Assembly: GCA_019637195.1 (NCBI GenBank)
Contig: JAHBWA010000011.1
Location: 44,500 to 108,499, forward strand
DNA length: 64,000 nucleotides
Reading direction: 5' to 3'
Origin: Labilithrix sp.
GTDB lineage: Bacteria; Myxococcota_A; Polyangia; Polyangiales; Polyangiaceae
Shown here: positions 15,884 through 23,363 of the stretch, one piece after another
How positions within the stretch are numbered: position 1 is the stretch's first letter
Layout: every line of letters starts with the position of its first letter
Made by a program: the position numbers and the translations under genes
Notes under the pieces: generated by a model
Told to the model about the DNA's origin: nothing
What the model saw: only the letters and a program-made list of their open reading frames with translations
The model's database searches: none

Positions 15884-16777
15884 TCAACCCGAAGACCGGC
15901 GGTCGAAGCCGACCGCGAAGCCCATCGAGTAGCGCGCGTTGATCTCGCTCCTCGGCTGGAGGCGCACCGCCCCTGCGAGATCGCGGTAGAGGAACGCGTC
16001 GACGCCGAACGGGCCCCAGTACCCCGCCGCGACGAGGGCGCGCGCCACGCGGTCGCCCTCGCTCGCCAGCGCGTCGCGGAGCGATGCGTCGACGTCCTCG
16101 GCCGGCGTGCTCCGGAGCCATTGCCCGTGCACGTCGCACTCTTGGGCCACGAGGCGGCCGAGACGAGAGGCGCCGTCCTCGGCGATGACGCCGTGCACGG
16201 CGAGCTCGCGCACGATCGCGACGTCGGGCTCGATCATCACGCCGCCCTCCGCGGCGATCGCCTTTCGGAGGAACGCCCGGTCGGCGTCCGTGGCGGCCCC
16301 GGGCGCGATCGGGCGCTGTCCGCGCCCCGCCATCCCGAACGCCCGCTTGACGCGCCACTGGGCGGCGACGCTCGGTCGCGCGTCGAGGGCGCGGAGCGCG
16401 ACGTCGGCGTCGCGCGCGAAGACCGCGCCCGGCAACGTCGGACCGAGCGAGGCGGCGAACGCGCGGCCGTTCACCTCGCGGAGGATCTCGACGCCGGGGT
16501 GCGGCGCCGGGCGAGCGCCCACACGGACCAGCAGCGCGATCGCGCGCGGCGTCGGGCAGAACGCGCGACCGACGAGGCCGGCGGCGCTCCGGGGCGGATC
16601 GTCGTCGGAGACGAGCACGTCGTCCGGCCCGAGGAGCGACGCGGCGAGCGTCGCGACGCGCGGGGCCATCGCGGCGCGGACGGCGGCGGACGGCGCGTAC
16701 CGCCGGTCGGCCAGCTCGAGGTCCGCGTCGAGGTTCAGGACCCAGGCGGTGCGTTCGCTGCGGGTCCCGGCTGCCAT
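15884..16777 (-). CDS. ATP-grasp-like protein
   Basis: A 297-residue protein. Seen: an N-terminal alpha/beta region (WVLNLDADLELADRRY, PDDVLVSDDD), a central VAQWRVKRAFGMAGRGQRPI segment with a Lys and a Gly-rich loop as in the ATP-binding subdomain of ATP-grasp ligases, an EGGVMIEPDVAIVRELAVHG segment, and a C-terminal QPRSEINARYSMG with the Glu/Asn pair that usually holds Mg2+. The family joins a carboxylate to an amine or thiol using ATP; the substrate is unknown. The likely ATG (16777) lies 43 bases inside the upstream DUF455 gene, so the two are translationally coupled and may act in one pathway. No signal peptide is present, so it is cytosolic. Confidence 0.65.
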   Translation of the reverse strand: MAAGTRSERTAWVLNLDADLELADRRYAPSAAVRAAMAPRVATLAASLLGPDDVLVSDDDPPRSAAGLVGRAFCPTPRAIALLVRVGARPAPHPGVEILREVNGRAFAASLGPTLPGAVFARDADVALRALDARPSVAAQWRVKRAFGMAGRGQRPIAPGAATDADRAFLRKAIAAEGGVMIEPDVAIVRELAVHGVIAEDGASRLGRLVAQECDVHGQWLRSTPAEDVDASLRDALASEGDRVARALVAAGYWGPFGVDAFLYRDLAGAVRLQPRSEINARYSMGFAVGFDRRSSG

Positions 16778-17547
16778 GCCTCGAGCTCGTCGAGAAACCG
16801 TTCGGTCTGCCCCGCGCGCCGCCGGGCCTCGCGCCGGAGCGGGCGCCCGCGCATGAGCAGCGGCGTGAGCGGCGCGGGGAGCGCGCGCGCCCACGCGGCG
16901 AAGTCGAGGCCGCCCGTGAAGCGCTCGAACCAGCGCACGCCGAAGCGCACGTGCGCGATCTCCTCGAGCCCGACGGTCTCCTGGACGCGCGCCCCCTCTT
17001 CGTCGCCGGCGTCGCGGAACCGCGACGCGAACGTGGCCGTGTGCTCGAGGTTCGCGCTCTCGAGCCCGAGGCCCATCACCGCGACGAACGACGCAGGGTC
17101 GCGGCAGGTCGGGACGCGCGTCCAGAACCAGTCGCGCACGGGGAACTCGCCGACGCGGTGCCCGAGCCGCTCGATCTGCTCCGCGTAGAGCCGCATGTGG
17201 CGGATCTCGTCGAGCGCGATCCGGACGAGCCCCTGGCGGAACTCCGCCGGCGCGTCCGGAAACGCGAGGAGCGCCCACGCCATGAGCTCGGCGGCCTGGA
17301 GCTCGTGATGGAGGAACGTGTGGAGCGCGCGCGCCCTCCCCGACGGCGCGCGGAGACCGCGCGTCTTGTCGGCGCGCTCGGTGACGACGAGCTCGGGCGG
17401 CCGCCCCGGGGCGTCGATCCGCCGCGCCGGCGCGCTCCGCTCCCAGCGATCCGGCGGCCCCGCGGGCGCGAGCTTCTCGGCGAGGCTCGTCGTCGCGACG
17501 TAGTCCCACGCCCAGCGCTCGACCGTCCCCGCCTCGGGCGCCTCCAT
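16735..17547 (-). CDS. DUF455 ferritin-like protein
   Basis: A 270-residue protein starting at ATG 17547, just past a TATCAG box on this strand. It shows the DUF455 ferritin-like four-helix pattern: HTFLHHELQAAELMAWALLA, IALDEIRHMRLYAEQIERLG (E-x-x-H), ESANLEHTATF and TVGLEEIAHVRFGVRWFE (second E-x-x-H). These Glu/His residues could hold a diiron centre as in MiaE-like hydroxylases and rubrerythrin relatives. The biochemical role of DUF455 is not settled. It is followed, with a 43-base overlap, by an ATP-grasp gene. A long N-terminal part with Trp and Arg residues (MEAPEAGTVERWAWDY) is normal for this family. It is predicted to be cytosolic. Confidence 0.85.
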   Translation of the reverse strand: MEAPEAGTVERWAWDYVATTSLAEKLAPAGPPDRWERSAPARRIDAPGRPPELVVTERADKTRGLRAPSGRARALHTFLHHELQAAELMAWALLAFPDAPAEFRQGLVRIALDEIRHMRLYAEQIERLGHRVGEFPVRDWFWTRVPTCRDPASFVAVMGLGLESANLEHTATFASRFRDAGDEEGARVQETVGLEEIAHVRFGVRWFERFTGGLDFAAWARALPAPLTPLLMRGRPLRREARRRAGQTERFLDELEAWQPGPAANAPPGS

Positions 17548-17592
17548 GCGACGGCTGATACGTCGAGCGCGTCGGGCGCGCAAGCGCCCGCG

Positions 17593-18252
17593 CTACTTCA
17601 GCTTGGCGTCGCAGAGCGCGACGCACATCCGGTCGCCCTGGTCCTTGCAGACGGTCCGGAGGAGGCGGACCTCCTCCTTGGAGGCCTTGCCCTCGAGCAC
17701 CTTCGGCTCGAGGACCTCGCGCGCCTCCTTCGTGCGGTTGGCGAGCAGGTGCCCGCGGGCCCTCACGAAGTCCGAGTCGGGCTCCTTGTGCTCGCCAGCG
17801 TCGAACGACGCGCGCGGGGCGCCCCCGTCGAACTTCAGCTTCTTGCCGAGGCGCTTGCCGCACTCCTCGACGCACTCGTCGTCGCCCTGCCCGTGGCAGA
17901 TGAGCGCCAGGAGCTCGATCTCCTCCTTCGTGCCCTCCTCTCCGAGCGCCTTGCGCTCGAGCACGAGCCGCCCGAGCCAGTACTGGCCGCCCGCCTCGTA
18001 GGCGCGCGCTTGCTCGTACGGCGTCTGGGCCGCGTTCGGCGGCGCGGCGTCGGCGAAGTCGGCGACCGGCGTGCCGCTGAACGCGACGGGCGGCACCGTC
18101 GCGGTGGTCGTCGCGATCACCGGCGGCGGCTCCTCGCGCGGCGGCGGCTTCTTCGAGCAAGCGCCGACGAGAAAGGCGGCGCCGAAGACAGCGACGCCGA
18201 CGGCCGCGGCCCCGAAGACGGGGGCCGCGCCTCTCTTTCGCCGTGCGCGCAT
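17593..18252 (-). CDS. Cys-containing lipoprotein of unknown function
   Basis: A 219-residue protein starting at ATG 18252, which overlaps the stop of the upstream phosphoesterase gene by one base (TGATG), so the two are co-translated. A hydrophobic segment with a lipobox-like end (FLVGAC) is followed by a Pro-rich linker. The rest is helical, Glu/Lys-rich and holds two similar halves, each with a pattern of the type LLxxICxxQGDxxC and Cys pairs (ICHGQGDDECVEEC near 115-128 and VCKDQGDRMCVALC near the C-terminus). The duplication suggests two related repeats, perhaps TPR- or Sel1-like with disulphides. No family was recognised. Periplasmic lipid anchoring is likely. Confidence 0.7.
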   Translation of the reverse strand: MRARRKRGAAPVFGAAAVGVAVFGAAFLVGACSKKPPPREEPPPVIATTTATVPPVAFSGTPVADFADAAPPNAAQTPYEQARAYEAGGQYWLGRLVLERKALGEEGTKEEIELLALICHGQGDDECVEECGKRLGKKLKFDGGAPRASFDAGEHKEPDSDFVRARGHLLANRTKEAREVLEPKVLEGKASKEEVRLLRTVCKDQGDRMCVALCDAKLK

Positions 18253-19823
18253 CACGGCTTTTTGATCCAGACTTCGACGTTCTTGTCCGTGGCGGCGGCC
18301 TCCTCCTTCGGCAGCCAGCCCGAGGTGAAGTCGACGACGCCGCGGCGCCGTCCTTCGAGGGCGATCGGATCACCGTCCACCGAGATGTCGACCGCCGTGG
18401 CGCGGAGCATGATCCAGTCGTTGTCCTGGTCGAAGATCTCGACGACGCGAAACTGGTGCGGAAAGTCCGCGATCGCGCTCGTCATCACCTCCCAGTAGGC
18501 GTGGCCGGCGGCGGGCTTGATCGGGACGACGCGGTGCCGGTGCGAGTGCCCGACCATGCTGAAGAGGACGTTGTCGTAGGTGCCGATGAACGTCGTCCAC
18601 TGCTCGGTCGTGAGCGCGTCGGGCGCGAGCTGTCCGCCGAGGCCGGTGCCGTCGCCGAGGCTCGACGCGGCGTGGTGCGACGAGAGGATGACCCACCTGC
18701 CGTCGGCCTTCGCCTGATCGAGCAGCGGCTTGATGACGGCGTCGACCTGGCTCTGCTTGATCACGCCCTCGGAGCCGCCGTTCTCGTGCGACGTGTCGAG
18801 GACGAGGACGCGCAGCGGCGTCCCCTCGACGTCGAAGGTGTACGTCGCGGTGCCGCTCGCCTTCTCGGCGGGCCCGATGCCGTGGCCGTCGCCGTGGCCC
18901 CCGACCTTGTTCATCAGGTCGACGCGCGACAGGAGCGCGCGCCGCGGGTCGGGCACCACGAAGTCGCCGCGCTCGACGAAGCCCGCGAGCCCGTCGTCGT
19001 AGCGGCGCGTGCCGCCGTTGGCCTCGGTGCCGAGGACCTTCTCGCGGTTGCCCTCGTCGGTCTGCAGGTTCCCCTGGACGAGGACGTCGTGGTTCCCCGT
19101 GACCCACTTCCACGGCATCTTGAGGCCTTCGGCCTTGAAGGGATCCTTGCCGTCGTTGTCGGGTCCCTCGACGATGTCGTCGTCGTCGCCCGAGTCGCAC
19201 TCGACGTCGTCCGCGCCCGAGAGGATCCCAAGCACCCAGTCGACCTCGTTCGTCTGCGCGCTGTCGGAGTTGTCGCCGCCGAGCAGCGTGAAGGCGATCG
19301 GGTCCTTCGCGTGCAGCGCGTTGATCGTGCGCACCGACGCGTTCGCCATGTGACAGAGGTACGCGTCCTGCGGCCTGAGCGCGGAAGACGTCGCGCCCGA
19401 GCCGTCGAACTGACCGAGGCGCGTCGGCGACTCGTCGTCGGCGAGCTGGAGATCGGAGAGGTGCACGAAGCGGACGACGCGCTTCGCGTTCGGTCCCGGC
19501 GCAGGCGGCGTCGAGTCGTCGATGACCCGCGTGACGTAGGCGTCGCCCGGCGCCGGATCGACCTCGCCGAAGCCCCGACCGAGGTAGTCCGCGAGCGGCT
19601 CCACGAGCGCGGGGTTCGGCCCGGCCTCGGGGCTCTGTCGGGGCGTGCGCGGGACCAAGGTGCGATCGACTGTCGTCAGCGCCTCGGCGAGCGACGGATA
19701 GACCGTCGGCTGGTGCCGGGTCTTGCCGGGGGCGCCGCTCGAGGAGCTCGCCGAGCCGCTGCTGTCCGAGCAGCCGAAGACCGTGAGAAGGACGCAAGAT
19801 CCCAAAGCGAGGCGTCGCTGCAT
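18252..19823 (-). CDS. metallophosphoesterase lipoprotein
   Basis: A 523-residue protein with a lipoprotein signal ending in TVFGC. The calcineurin-like metal motifs are in order: VHLSDLQLADD, LLGGDNSDS, VTGNHDVLVQGN, ILSSHHAAS and MVGHSHRH. Together they supply the Asp/His/Asn ligands of a dinuclear metal site. The long inserts between motifs and the early PSLAEALTTVDRTLVPR region recall the TIGR03767/TIGR03768 metallophosphoesterase group found in actinobacteria and myxobacteria; the substrate is unknown. The protein is likely on the outer membrane or in the periplasm. The start codon has TACAAT 8 bases upstream with no Shine-Dalgarno, and a small lipoprotein gene overlaps its stop. It is divergent from an alpha/beta hydrolase only 24 bases away. 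Confidence 0.88.
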   Translation of the reverse strand: MQRRLALGSCVLLTVFGCSDSSGSASSSSGAPGKTRHQPTVYPSLAEALTTVDRTLVPRTPRQSPEAGPNPALVEPLADYLGRGFGEVDPAPGDAYVTRVIDDSTPPAPGPNAKRVVRFVHLSDLQLADDESPTRLGQFDGSGATSSALRPQDAYLCHMANASVRTINALHAKDPIAFTLLGGDNSDSAQTNEVDWVLGILSGADDVECDSGDDDDIVEGPDNDGKDPFKAEGLKMPWKWVTGNHDVLVQGNLQTDEGNREKVLGTEANGGTRRYDDGLAGFVERGDFVVPDPRRALLSRVDLMNKVGGHGDGHGIGPAEKASGTATYTFDVEGTPLRVLVLDTSHENGGSEGVIKQSQVDAVIKPLLDQAKADGRWVILSSHHAASSLGDGTGLGGQLAPDALTTEQWTTFIGTYDNVLFSMVGHSHRHRVVPIKPAAGHAYWEVMTSAIADFPHQFRVVEIFDQDNDWIMLRATAVDISVDGDPIALEGRRRGVVDFTSGWLPKEEAAATDKNVEVWIKKP

Positions 19824-19831
19824 CGGGGCTC

Positions 19832-19837
19832 ATTGTA
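19832..19837 (-). promoter_or_regulatory. candidate -10 box (TACAAT)
   Basis: TACAAT on the minus strand, 8 bases before the phosphoesterase ATG (19823). It shares two base pairs with the plus-strand box at 19836-19841. Confidence 0.5.
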
Positions 19838-19841
19838 CCAT
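19836..19841 (+). promoter_or_regulatory. candidate -10 box (TACCAT)
   Basis: TACCAT 6 bases before the ATG of the hydrolase gene at 19848. The two divergent start codons are only 24 bases apart, so this promoter's upstream part would lie inside the phosphoesterase gene. Confidence 0.45.
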
Positions 19842-19847
19842 CCGACG

Positions 19848-20591
19848 ATGCTCACGCGACGCCGCATCCTCCTCGGTCTCGGCGCGGCGGCCCTCGCCCC
19901 GCACGGCGCGGGCTGCACCCGCACGCGCGCCGCTCGGCCACCCTGGCCGCGGACCACCACGCACGACGGCGTCGAGATGATCGAGCTCTTTCCCCAGGAC
20001 GCCGACGAGAGCTCACCGCTCATCGTCGCGATCCACGGGATGGGCGACCGCCCCGATCGCTGGGTCGCCGACTGGCGCGAGTTCCCGGCGCGCGTCCACA
20101 TCGCGCTCCCCCGCGCCTTCGACGCCTACGGCGGCGGCTTCTCCTGGTTCCGGTTCGAGGACGGGATGACCGACGAGGAGTTCGGCGCCGTCGTCGGCAG
20201 CGCCGAGGAGCGGCTGTGGCGCGGGATCGCGAAGCTCGCCGGCAAGCGCCGCGTGATCGTCACGGGCTTCTCGCAGGGCGGCATCCTCTCCTTCGCGATC
20301 GCGGCGCGTCACCCGGCCGAGGTCGTCCACGCGTTCCCGGTCGCCGGCTCGTGCCCCGGCCCGGTCCTCCCCAAGGACAAGGCCCGCGCGGCGCCGCTCC
20401 TCGCCTTCCACGGCACGGCCGATCGGGTCCTCGACGTGAAGTGGGGCCGCGAGGCGGTCAACGCGTTCAAGGAGCAGGGCAACGTCGCCGAGATCCGCGA
20501 GTACGAGGGCATCGGCCACACGATCGCGCCGCGGATGCACGACGATCTCTGGGACGCGATCAAGAAGGCGCTGCCGCCCGCGACGCCCTGA
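19848..20591 (+). CDS. alpha/beta hydrolase (phospholipase/carboxylesterase type)
   Basis: A 247-residue protein with an Arg-rich N-terminus (LTRRRILLGLGAAALAPHG, then a lipobox-like GAGC), so export by Tat or Sec with lipid anchoring is plausible. The hydrolase core has SPLIVAIHGMGDRPDRW (oxyanion region), VIVTGFSQGG with the nucleophile Ser, LLAFHGTADRVLDVKWG with the acid Asp, and YEGIGHTIAP with the catalytic His. This matches the phospholipase/carboxylesterase branch (acyl-protein thioesterase-like). Substrate unknown. It is divergent from the metallophosphoesterase and followed by a palindrome and short tandem repeats. Confidence 0.88.
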   Translation: MLTRRRILLGLGAAALAPHGAGCTRTRAARPPWPRTTTHDGVEMIELFPQDADESSPLIVAIHGMGDRPDRWVADWREFPARVHIALPRAFDAYGGGFSWFRFEDGMTDEEFGAVVGSAEERLWRGIAKLAGKRRVIVTGFSQGGILSFAIAARHPAEVVHAFPVAGSCPGPVLPKDKARAAPLLAFHGTADRVLDVKWGREAVNAFKEQGNVAEIREYEGIGHTIAPRMHDDLWDAIKKALPPATP

Positions 20592-20602
20592 GCCACCGAG
20601 CT

Positions 20603-20620
20603 GCGCTTGGCGCCAAGCGC
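20603..20620. terminator. 18-base palindrome after hydrolase gene
   Basis: gcgcttggcgccaagcgc is a perfect palindrome 12 bases after the hydrolase stop. It could fold as a stem in RNA, but no T run follows; terminator is one reading, a protein site is another. Confidence 0.35.
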
Positions 20621-20709
20621 GTCGGCCACGAGCGCAGCGCGAGCGCGTCGGCCACGAGCGCAGCGCGAGCGCGTCGGCCGCGAGCGCGGCGCCGAGCGCG
20701 TCGGCCGCC
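20619..20709. repeat. 26-base tandem repeat, about 3.5 copies
   Basis: Units start at 20619 and 20645 (identical, 26 bases), 20671 (27 bases, diverged) and 20698 (partial). The array fills the gap between convergent genes and has no open frame of interest. Confidence 0.8.
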
Positions 20710-20716
20710 GCCTCCG

Positions 20717-21514
20717 TCAGCGCGGCGGCCTCGCGTAGCCCTGCAAGCGGTAGATGTAGAGGCCCGCCGCCTCGCGAATCGTCCGCGTGGAGTCGGCGAG
20801 GTAGCCGGCGCGCGGGAGCCACGAGGGCGAGCCCGCGAACGCGCCGCCGTGCGCGCGGAAGTCGACCGCGAGCGTGTCGACCTTCATCCCCACCGCCTCG
20901 AAGCACTCGATCGAGCGGCGCATGTGGAACGCGCTCGTCACGACGAGCACCGTCTCGAAGCCGCGCTCCTTCGCGATGCGCTGCGAGAACACCGCGTTCT
21001 CACGCGTGTTCCGCGCCGCCTCTTCGAGGACGACGCGCGAGGGGTCCACTCCCCACGCCACGAGCTGCCGGCCGAGGACGCGCGCCTCGCCGTGCTCGGC
21101 GAGCTCGGGGGACTCGGCGGCGCCCGACACGATCGCGAAGCGCGCGTGGCCGTCGGCGAGGAGACGGTGCGTCGCCACCAAGCGCTCGACGTTGTCGTTG
21201 TACGAGGGCTGCCCGGTCTCCGCGACGACGCGCTCGTCGCTCACGCCGCCGAGGAGCACCACCGCGTCGTAGGTCGTCTCGGGGCGGTACGTCGACGTCG
21301 TCGCGTGCTCCAGCCGGTAGAGCATGCCGTTCGCCACGGGCTCGAGCGAGAACACGAGGAGGACGAGCAGCCCCGCCGCGCCGGCGATCCGTCGCCGGCG
21401 CCACGACGATCTCCGGCGCGGCCGCCGCCAGGGGAGCGCGAGGAGGAGCAGCGCGAGCCCCCACGTGTACGGACCGAGCAGGACGTCGAGAAGCTTCGAG
21501 AGAAAGAAGAACAC
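20717..21514 (-). CDS. DUF218/YdcF-SanA-like membrane protein
   Basis: A 265-residue protein. Start GTG at 21514 chosen because the product then begins directly with a membrane segment (VFFFLSKLLDVLLGPYTWGLALLLLALPW); a second hydrophobic segment follows near 35-55 (IAGAAGLLVLLVFSLEPVANG). The DUF218 domain shows YDAVVLLGGVSDERV, RFAIVSGAAESPE, EEAARNTRENAVFS and VLVVTSAFHMRRSIECF, which are the conserved motifs of the family. E. coli ElyC and SanA belong here and affect envelope (peptidoglycan, lipid carrier) homeostasis, but the reaction is not known. A small membrane protein gene lies 53 bases upstream on the same strand. Confidence 0.85.
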   Translation of the reverse strand: MFFFLSKLLDVLLGPYTWGLALLLLALPWRRPRRRSSWRRRRIAGAAGLLVLLVFSLEPVANGMLYRLEHATTSTYRPETTYDAVVLLGGVSDERVVAETGQPSYNDNVERLVATHRLLADGHARFAIVSGAAESPELAEHGEARVLGRQLVAWGVDPSRVVLEEAARNTRENAVFSQRIAKERGFETVLVVTSAFHMRRSIECFEAVGMKVDTLAVDFRAHGGAFAGSPSWLPRAGYLADSTRTIREAAGLYIYRLQGYARPPR

Positions 21515-21567
21515 GCGGGGCTCTGTCGCGCCGCCGGAGCGGAGCTCGGCGGGTGCGATCCGCCAGG

Positions 21568-21936
21568 CTAGAGCGACACTCCACGGAGGAAGAAGAGGAA
21601 GCTGAAGAGGATCAACGTAAGCAGCGCCATGATGACGAGGGCCGCGCCCCACTCGTGGAGCTTGTTCACGGGGCCGGGCGCGGACGACGCTGCCGCGACC
21701 TCCACCGGCGCGCTCGCGCTCCCCGCCGACGCGCTCGCGCCGTCCGCCGGCCCGCTCGCGCTCTCCGCGGGCCCGCTCGCGCCGTCCGGCGCGTTTGCTC
21801 GCGCGGCGGCCTCCGCGGCAGCCGCCAGCGCCCCGGGGACGCTCCCGGCGGCGGCTTCACCCTCGGTCGTCGGCGCACCTTCCGTCGTCGGTGCGGCGCT
21901 CGACGGGCTGCCGAGCTTCGGATCGTCGTCGACCAT
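21568..21936 (-). CDS. Ala/Ser/Pro-rich single-pass membrane protein
   Basis: A 122-residue protein. ATG 21936 is used; ATG 21966 would add 10 residues and cannot be excluded. The first 85 residues are of low complexity, with repeats of the type ASGPAESASGPADGASAS, and the C-terminus is one strong membrane segment (WGAALVIMALLTLILFSFLFFLRG), so the protein is probably tail-anchored or single-pass with the tail outside. No known family. It precedes the DUF218 gene and is divergent from the sigma-factor operon. Codon use follows the local GC-rich bias, which supports it as a real gene, although low complexity lowers certainty. Confidence 0.6.
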   Translation of the reverse strand: MVDDDPKLGSPSSAAPTTEGAPTTEGEAAAGSVPGALAAAAEAAARANAPDGASGPAESASGPADGASASAGSASAPVEVAAASSAPGPVNKLHEWGAALVIMALLTLILFSFLFFLRGVSL

Positions 21937-21994
21937 CCCGGCAGGGTCGCGACGATCGGGGCACATGTCCAGCGCGCCCGCGCTGCCGGGGCCA

Positions 21995-22022
21995 TTTATC
22001 GAGTCTCATCCACGACTTACAA
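21995..22022 (-). promoter_or_regulatory. candidate promoter (TTGTAA-N16-GATAAA)
   Basis: On the minus strand TTGTAA (22022-22017) and GATAAA (22000-21995) are 16 bases apart in an AT-rich pocket, about 30 bases before the leftward small membrane protein gene. The same pocket (TTACAAAG on the plus strand, 22017) may serve the sigma-factor gene at 22066. Confidence 0.4.
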
Positions 22023-22065
22023 AGAACGTCACCCGCGCTGAAATTTTGCCTCCCGCGCCGTCGAC

Positions 22066-22716
22066 ATGACCGTGACGATGCTCTCCGCGCTCATGACCAC
22101 GGCGCTGCTCGCGGCCACCGAGACACGCTCGCGCATGGTGGAAGCATCCCTCCAGGACCAAGCAGGCGATCTGCGCCCGATCGTGCGGGCCGTCGTGGCG
22201 TGCGTCCTCCGCGAGCGCCACGAGCACCCCGACGTCGAGGACTGCACCAACGAGGCGATGCGGCGCGCGATCGAGTCTCAGGCAACGGCGCGTGGACCGA
22301 TGCGTCCGTGGGTGCTCGGCATCGCGCGCCACGTCGCGCTCGACACGCTCCGCGCGCGGCAAAGGCAGCGCGCGCGCACCGCCGACGCGCCGGACGACGC
22401 GCCGAGCTCGACGACGGCGGTGATCGACCGCCTCGCCGATCCGCGCGCGGGGGCGGACGAGCAGCTCGAGCTCGCCGAGCGCGCGGCGCGCGTCCGCCGC
22501 GTGATGCACCGGCTACCGGAAGGCCCCAGGCGAGCGCTCGAGCTCTTTCACCTCGAGGGCCTCCCATACCAGACCGTGGCGAAGCGGCTCGGGGTGCCGC
22601 TCGGGACGGTGGCCACCTGGGTGACGCGCGGGCGCAAGGCGATGGCCGAGGCGCTCGAGGACGAGATCGAGAGCGCGCGACCGAAATCGCGCGCGGAGGC
22701 CGGAGAGACAGCATGA
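22066..22716 (+). CDS. ECF RNA polymerase sigma factor
   Basis: A 216-residue sigma-70 family regulator. Region 2: IVRAVVACVLRERHEHPDVED, then EAMRRAIESQATARGPMRPWV and LGIARHVALDTLRARQRQRAR. A linker rich in Ala/Asp follows, then region 4: RVRRVMHRLPEGPRRALELFH, LEGLPYQTVAKRLGVPLGTVATWVTRGRKAM, a typical helix-turn-helix. The start ATG lies after an AT-rich pocket. The stop overlaps the next start by four bases (ATGA); the next gene codes for a zinc-finger-type membrane anti-sigma factor, which is the usual arrangement. It would direct polymerase to stress or envelope genes, probably including its own operon. Confidence 0.93.
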   Translation: MTVTMLSALMTTALLAATETRSRMVEASLQDQAGDLRPIVRAVVACVLRERHEHPDVEDCTNEAMRRAIESQATARGPMRPWVLGIARHVALDTLRARQRQRARTADAPDDAPSSTTAVIDRLADPRAGADEQLELAERAARVRRVMHRLPEGPRRALELFHLEGLPYQTVAKRLGVPLGTVATWVTRGRKAMAEALEDEIESARPKSRAEAGETA

Positions 22717-23363
22717 GCGAGAAGGACCCGCGGAGCCCGGCACACCGAGGCTCCTCCGACCGCGCCGAGGGCGCACGAGAGCGCAGCGCGACGGCGCACG
22801 TGCCCAATGCGCGCGTCTCCGACGAGCAGGCGCGCGATCCGAACGTCTCCGACGACGTCTTGCCCGACGATCTCGTCTGGGCCGGCGGCGGTCACGCGAG
22901 CGACGTGGTGCTCACCGCGCTCGCGGACGGTCAGCGCGCGATCGTGCCGGAGGCCGCCCGCGCGCACGTCGAGCGCTGCACGATCTGCGCGACGCACCTC
23001 GGACACGCCGCGCTGCTCTCGCTCCACGCCGGCGCCGAGATCGCGGCGCGCGCCGAGCACGATCGCGTGCTCGCGCGTCGTCCCCTGCCGCGCCTCGCGA
23101 TCGCCCTTGGCCTCGCGGTCGCCGCGCTCGGCCTCCTGCCGAGCCTCCTCGACGCGGACGCGGGCGCCTCGACCGTCCGCACCTTGGTCACGCGCGACGT
23201 CCCGCTCTTCCTCGCGGGCCTGGGGACGCTCGCGCGGCGACTCGCCGAGCCCGGGAGCTCGGCGGGCCTCGTCCTCACCTACGCCACCGCCGCGCTGCTC
23301 GTGCTGACGGGCCTCGCCGTCGTCCGCTTCCTCCCCAGAACGCAGAAAGAGACCACCCGATGA
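22713..23363 (+). CDS. membrane anti-sigma factor with HxxxCxxC motif
   Basis: A 216-residue protein overlapping the sigma gene by 4 bases. An Arg/Glu/Asp-rich N-terminal region of about 50 residues leads to ALADGQRAIVPEAARAHVERCTICATHLGHA: the H-x3-C-x2-C signature of the zinc-binding anti-sigma domain (ZAS). Two membrane segments follow (LAIALGLAVAALGLLPSLL and LVLTYATAALLVLTGLAVVRFL) with a periplasmic stretch between. It should hold the sigma factor at the membrane and release it on a signal sensed outside. The N-terminal extension before the ZAS motif is longer than usual. The next gene again overlaps by ATGA, so the three genes form one translationally coupled operon. Confidence 0.85.
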   Translation: MSEKDPRSPAHRGSSDRAEGARERSATAHVPNARVSDEQARDPNVSDDVLPDDLVWAGGGHASDVVLTALADGQRAIVPEAARAHVERCTICATHLGHAALLSLHAGAEIAARAEHDRVLARRPLPRLAIALGLAVAALGLLPSLLDADAGASTVRTLVTRDVPLFLAGLGTLARRLAEPGSSAGLVLTYATAALLVLTGLAVVRFLPRTQKETTR

